Part shown: positions 5,364-6,117 of the stretch, piece by piece
How positions within the stretch are numbered: position 1 is the first letter of the stretch
Layout of the letters: every line of letters begins with the position of its first letter
DNA from: Deltaproteobacteria bacterium
GTDB taxonomy: Bacteria > Desulfobacterota > Desulfobacteria > Desulfobacterales > Desulfatirhabdiaceae
Assembly (NCBI GenBank): GCA_026388755.1
Contig: JAPLJE010000011.1
Span: 2,103 to 8,219 of the forward strand
Length of the DNA stretch: 6,117 bases
Direction of reading: 5' to 3'
Notes under the pieces: model-generated
Told to the model about the DNA's origin: nothing
The model's database searches: none
Seen by the model: only the letters and a program-made list of their open reading frames with translations
Translations under genes and position numbers: made by a program

Positions 5364-6117
5364 CCCAACATCCCCCTCAGCTCTTCCATATCCGCCATGA
5401 TCTCCTTCTCCAGCCCCCACATCCGTTCCAAAATCTCCTTGGGCGGATCATACCGCTCTTCCTGGTACACCGTCTCCTTGTAGCGATTGATTGAGAGGTC
5501 ATACTTGTTTTCCCGAATCTGATCAGCAGTCACGAAAAAGTGCTTCCGGGTCCGTTCAGTGTCCTTCTCCGGATCACGCTGCTGCCAGCGAGTCAACATA
5601 TCCGGCAGGTCGTCCTTGTCCGGCTGCGGCTCCCGCTTGTCGTCCAGGGAAAAGCCGTCGCCCTGAACATCGTAGAAAAAGACGTTGTCGGTTCGGCCGC
5701 CCTTGGTAAAAACGATAACGGCGGTGGAGACCCCGGCATAGGGTTTGAAAACCCCGGATGGCAGCGAAATCACCGCTTCGAGCTGGTTATGATCCACCAG
5801 CAGTTGCCGCAGGGCCAGATGGGCTTTGGAAGAGCCGAACAGCACCCCGTCCGGCACGATGGTGGCGGAGCGGCCGCCGATTTTAAGCATCTTCAGGATC
5901 AGGGTCACAAAGAGCAGCTCGGTCTTTTTGGTCTTGACCTTTTTCAGTAGCGAGGGGTGGACATCGTCATAGTCCAGGCTGCCCTTGAAGGGCGGATTGG
6001 CGAGGATGACATCGAAAAAACCCTCTGACAGGACCGGATACGTTTCCGGAAAGCGGTTGGACAGGGTGTCCATGTAATGGATATCCGGTGCCTCGATATT
6101 GTGGAGCAGGAGATTCA
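5360..6117 (-). CDS. hsdM: Type I restriction-modification methyltransferase subunit HsdM, 3' part (5' end outside window)
   Basis: This is the modification subunit of a type I restriction-modification enzyme; with HsdS it transfers a methyl group from S-adenosylmethionine to the N6 of adenine in a split DNA target. About 252 codons are visible, open to the window edge. Reading starts inside the catalytic domain (residues [14 protein letters not shown], as expected between the SAM-binding region and motif IV). The catalytic NPPF tetrad of N6-adenine methyltransferases is at 5987-5998, preceded by hydrophobic FDVILA. Further on are family-typical stretches (a [22 protein letters not shown] segment, then [18 protein letters not shown]) and the C-terminal [13 protein letters not shown] followed by a helical tail ending in GMLG. 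The SAM-binding motif I would lie upstream of the window. Its stop codon overlaps the hsdS start (ATGA), so the two are co-transcribed and translationally coupled. No frameshift is seen. Family assignment is very secure. Confidence 0.96.
   Translation of the reverse strand, partial: NLLLHNIEAPDIHYMDTLSNRFPETYPVLSEGFFDVILANPPFKGSLDYDDVHPSLLKKVKTKKTELLFVTLILKMLKIGGRSATIVPDGVLFGSSKAHLALRQLLVDHNQLEAVISLPSGVFKPYAGVSTAVIVFTKGGRTDNVFFYDVQGDGFSLDDKREPQPDKDDLPDMLTRWQQRDPEKDTERTRKHFFVTADQIRENKYDLSINRYKETVYQEERYDPPKEILERMWGLEKEIMADMEELRGMLG
5372..5378 (-). promoter_or_regulatory. Ribosome binding site deciding the hsdS start
   Basis: On the minus strand this reads GAGGGGG and ends 8 nt before the ATG at 5363. 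It lies inside the last codons of hsdM. It supports the start that overlaps the hsdM stop codon over the longer in-frame alternative beginning at 5420. Confidence 0.6.

Noticed and set aside
5540..5950. 136-codon plus-strand open frame
   Set aside because: Antisense to the hsdM catalytic region, whose motifs are clear; the product is not protein-like.
1..6117. CRISPR arrays, tRNA/rRNA genes, insertion sequences
   Set aside because: No regularly spaced repeats, tRNA-like cloverleaf, transposase motifs or clear terminal inverted repeats were seen.

Overview
The window holds a type I restriction-modification locus carrying extra cargo genes. Every credible gene lies on the minus strand, so transcription runs from position 6117 towards 1. 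Nothing in the sequence names the organism. Shine-Dalgarno sites and tightly overlapping genes indicate a bacterium. By eye the window is of middling GC, with GC-rich conserved parts (hsdM, hsdS core, ATPase ends) alternating with AT-rich variable parts, as in horizontally moving defence islands.

In transcription order: (1) the 3' part of hsdM, the N6-adenine methyltransferase subunit, running off the window edge; (2) a complete hsdS specificity subunit, overlapping hsdM by 4 nt; (3) a short, probably broken RhuM-family relic; (4) a 559-aa SMC/OLD-type AAA ATPase with a DUF3696-like C-terminus; (5) a 304-aa protein overlapping the ATPase gene by 1 nt, with a C-terminal half resembling a phospholipase D-like fold of the MIT_C kind; (6) a 102-aa chimeric ORF whose first half resembles the start of a PD-(D/E)XK-type nuclease family and whose second half is the extreme C-terminus of HsdR; (7) a 154-aa uncharacterised, probably helical protein. 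Positions 1-294 hold no convincing gene.

The usual layout hsdM-hsdS-cargo-hsdR can still be read, but nearly all of hsdR is missing. A deletion apparently fused the start of a cargo nuclease gene to the last ~49 codons of hsdR, so the locus as seen here would methylate but not restrict. The cargo ATPase and its partner are intact, translationally coupled and look like a two-gene effector module, plausibly antiphage. That pair is the best candidate for a poorly described system. The defence role is inferred from domain content and location and is not shown by the sequence.
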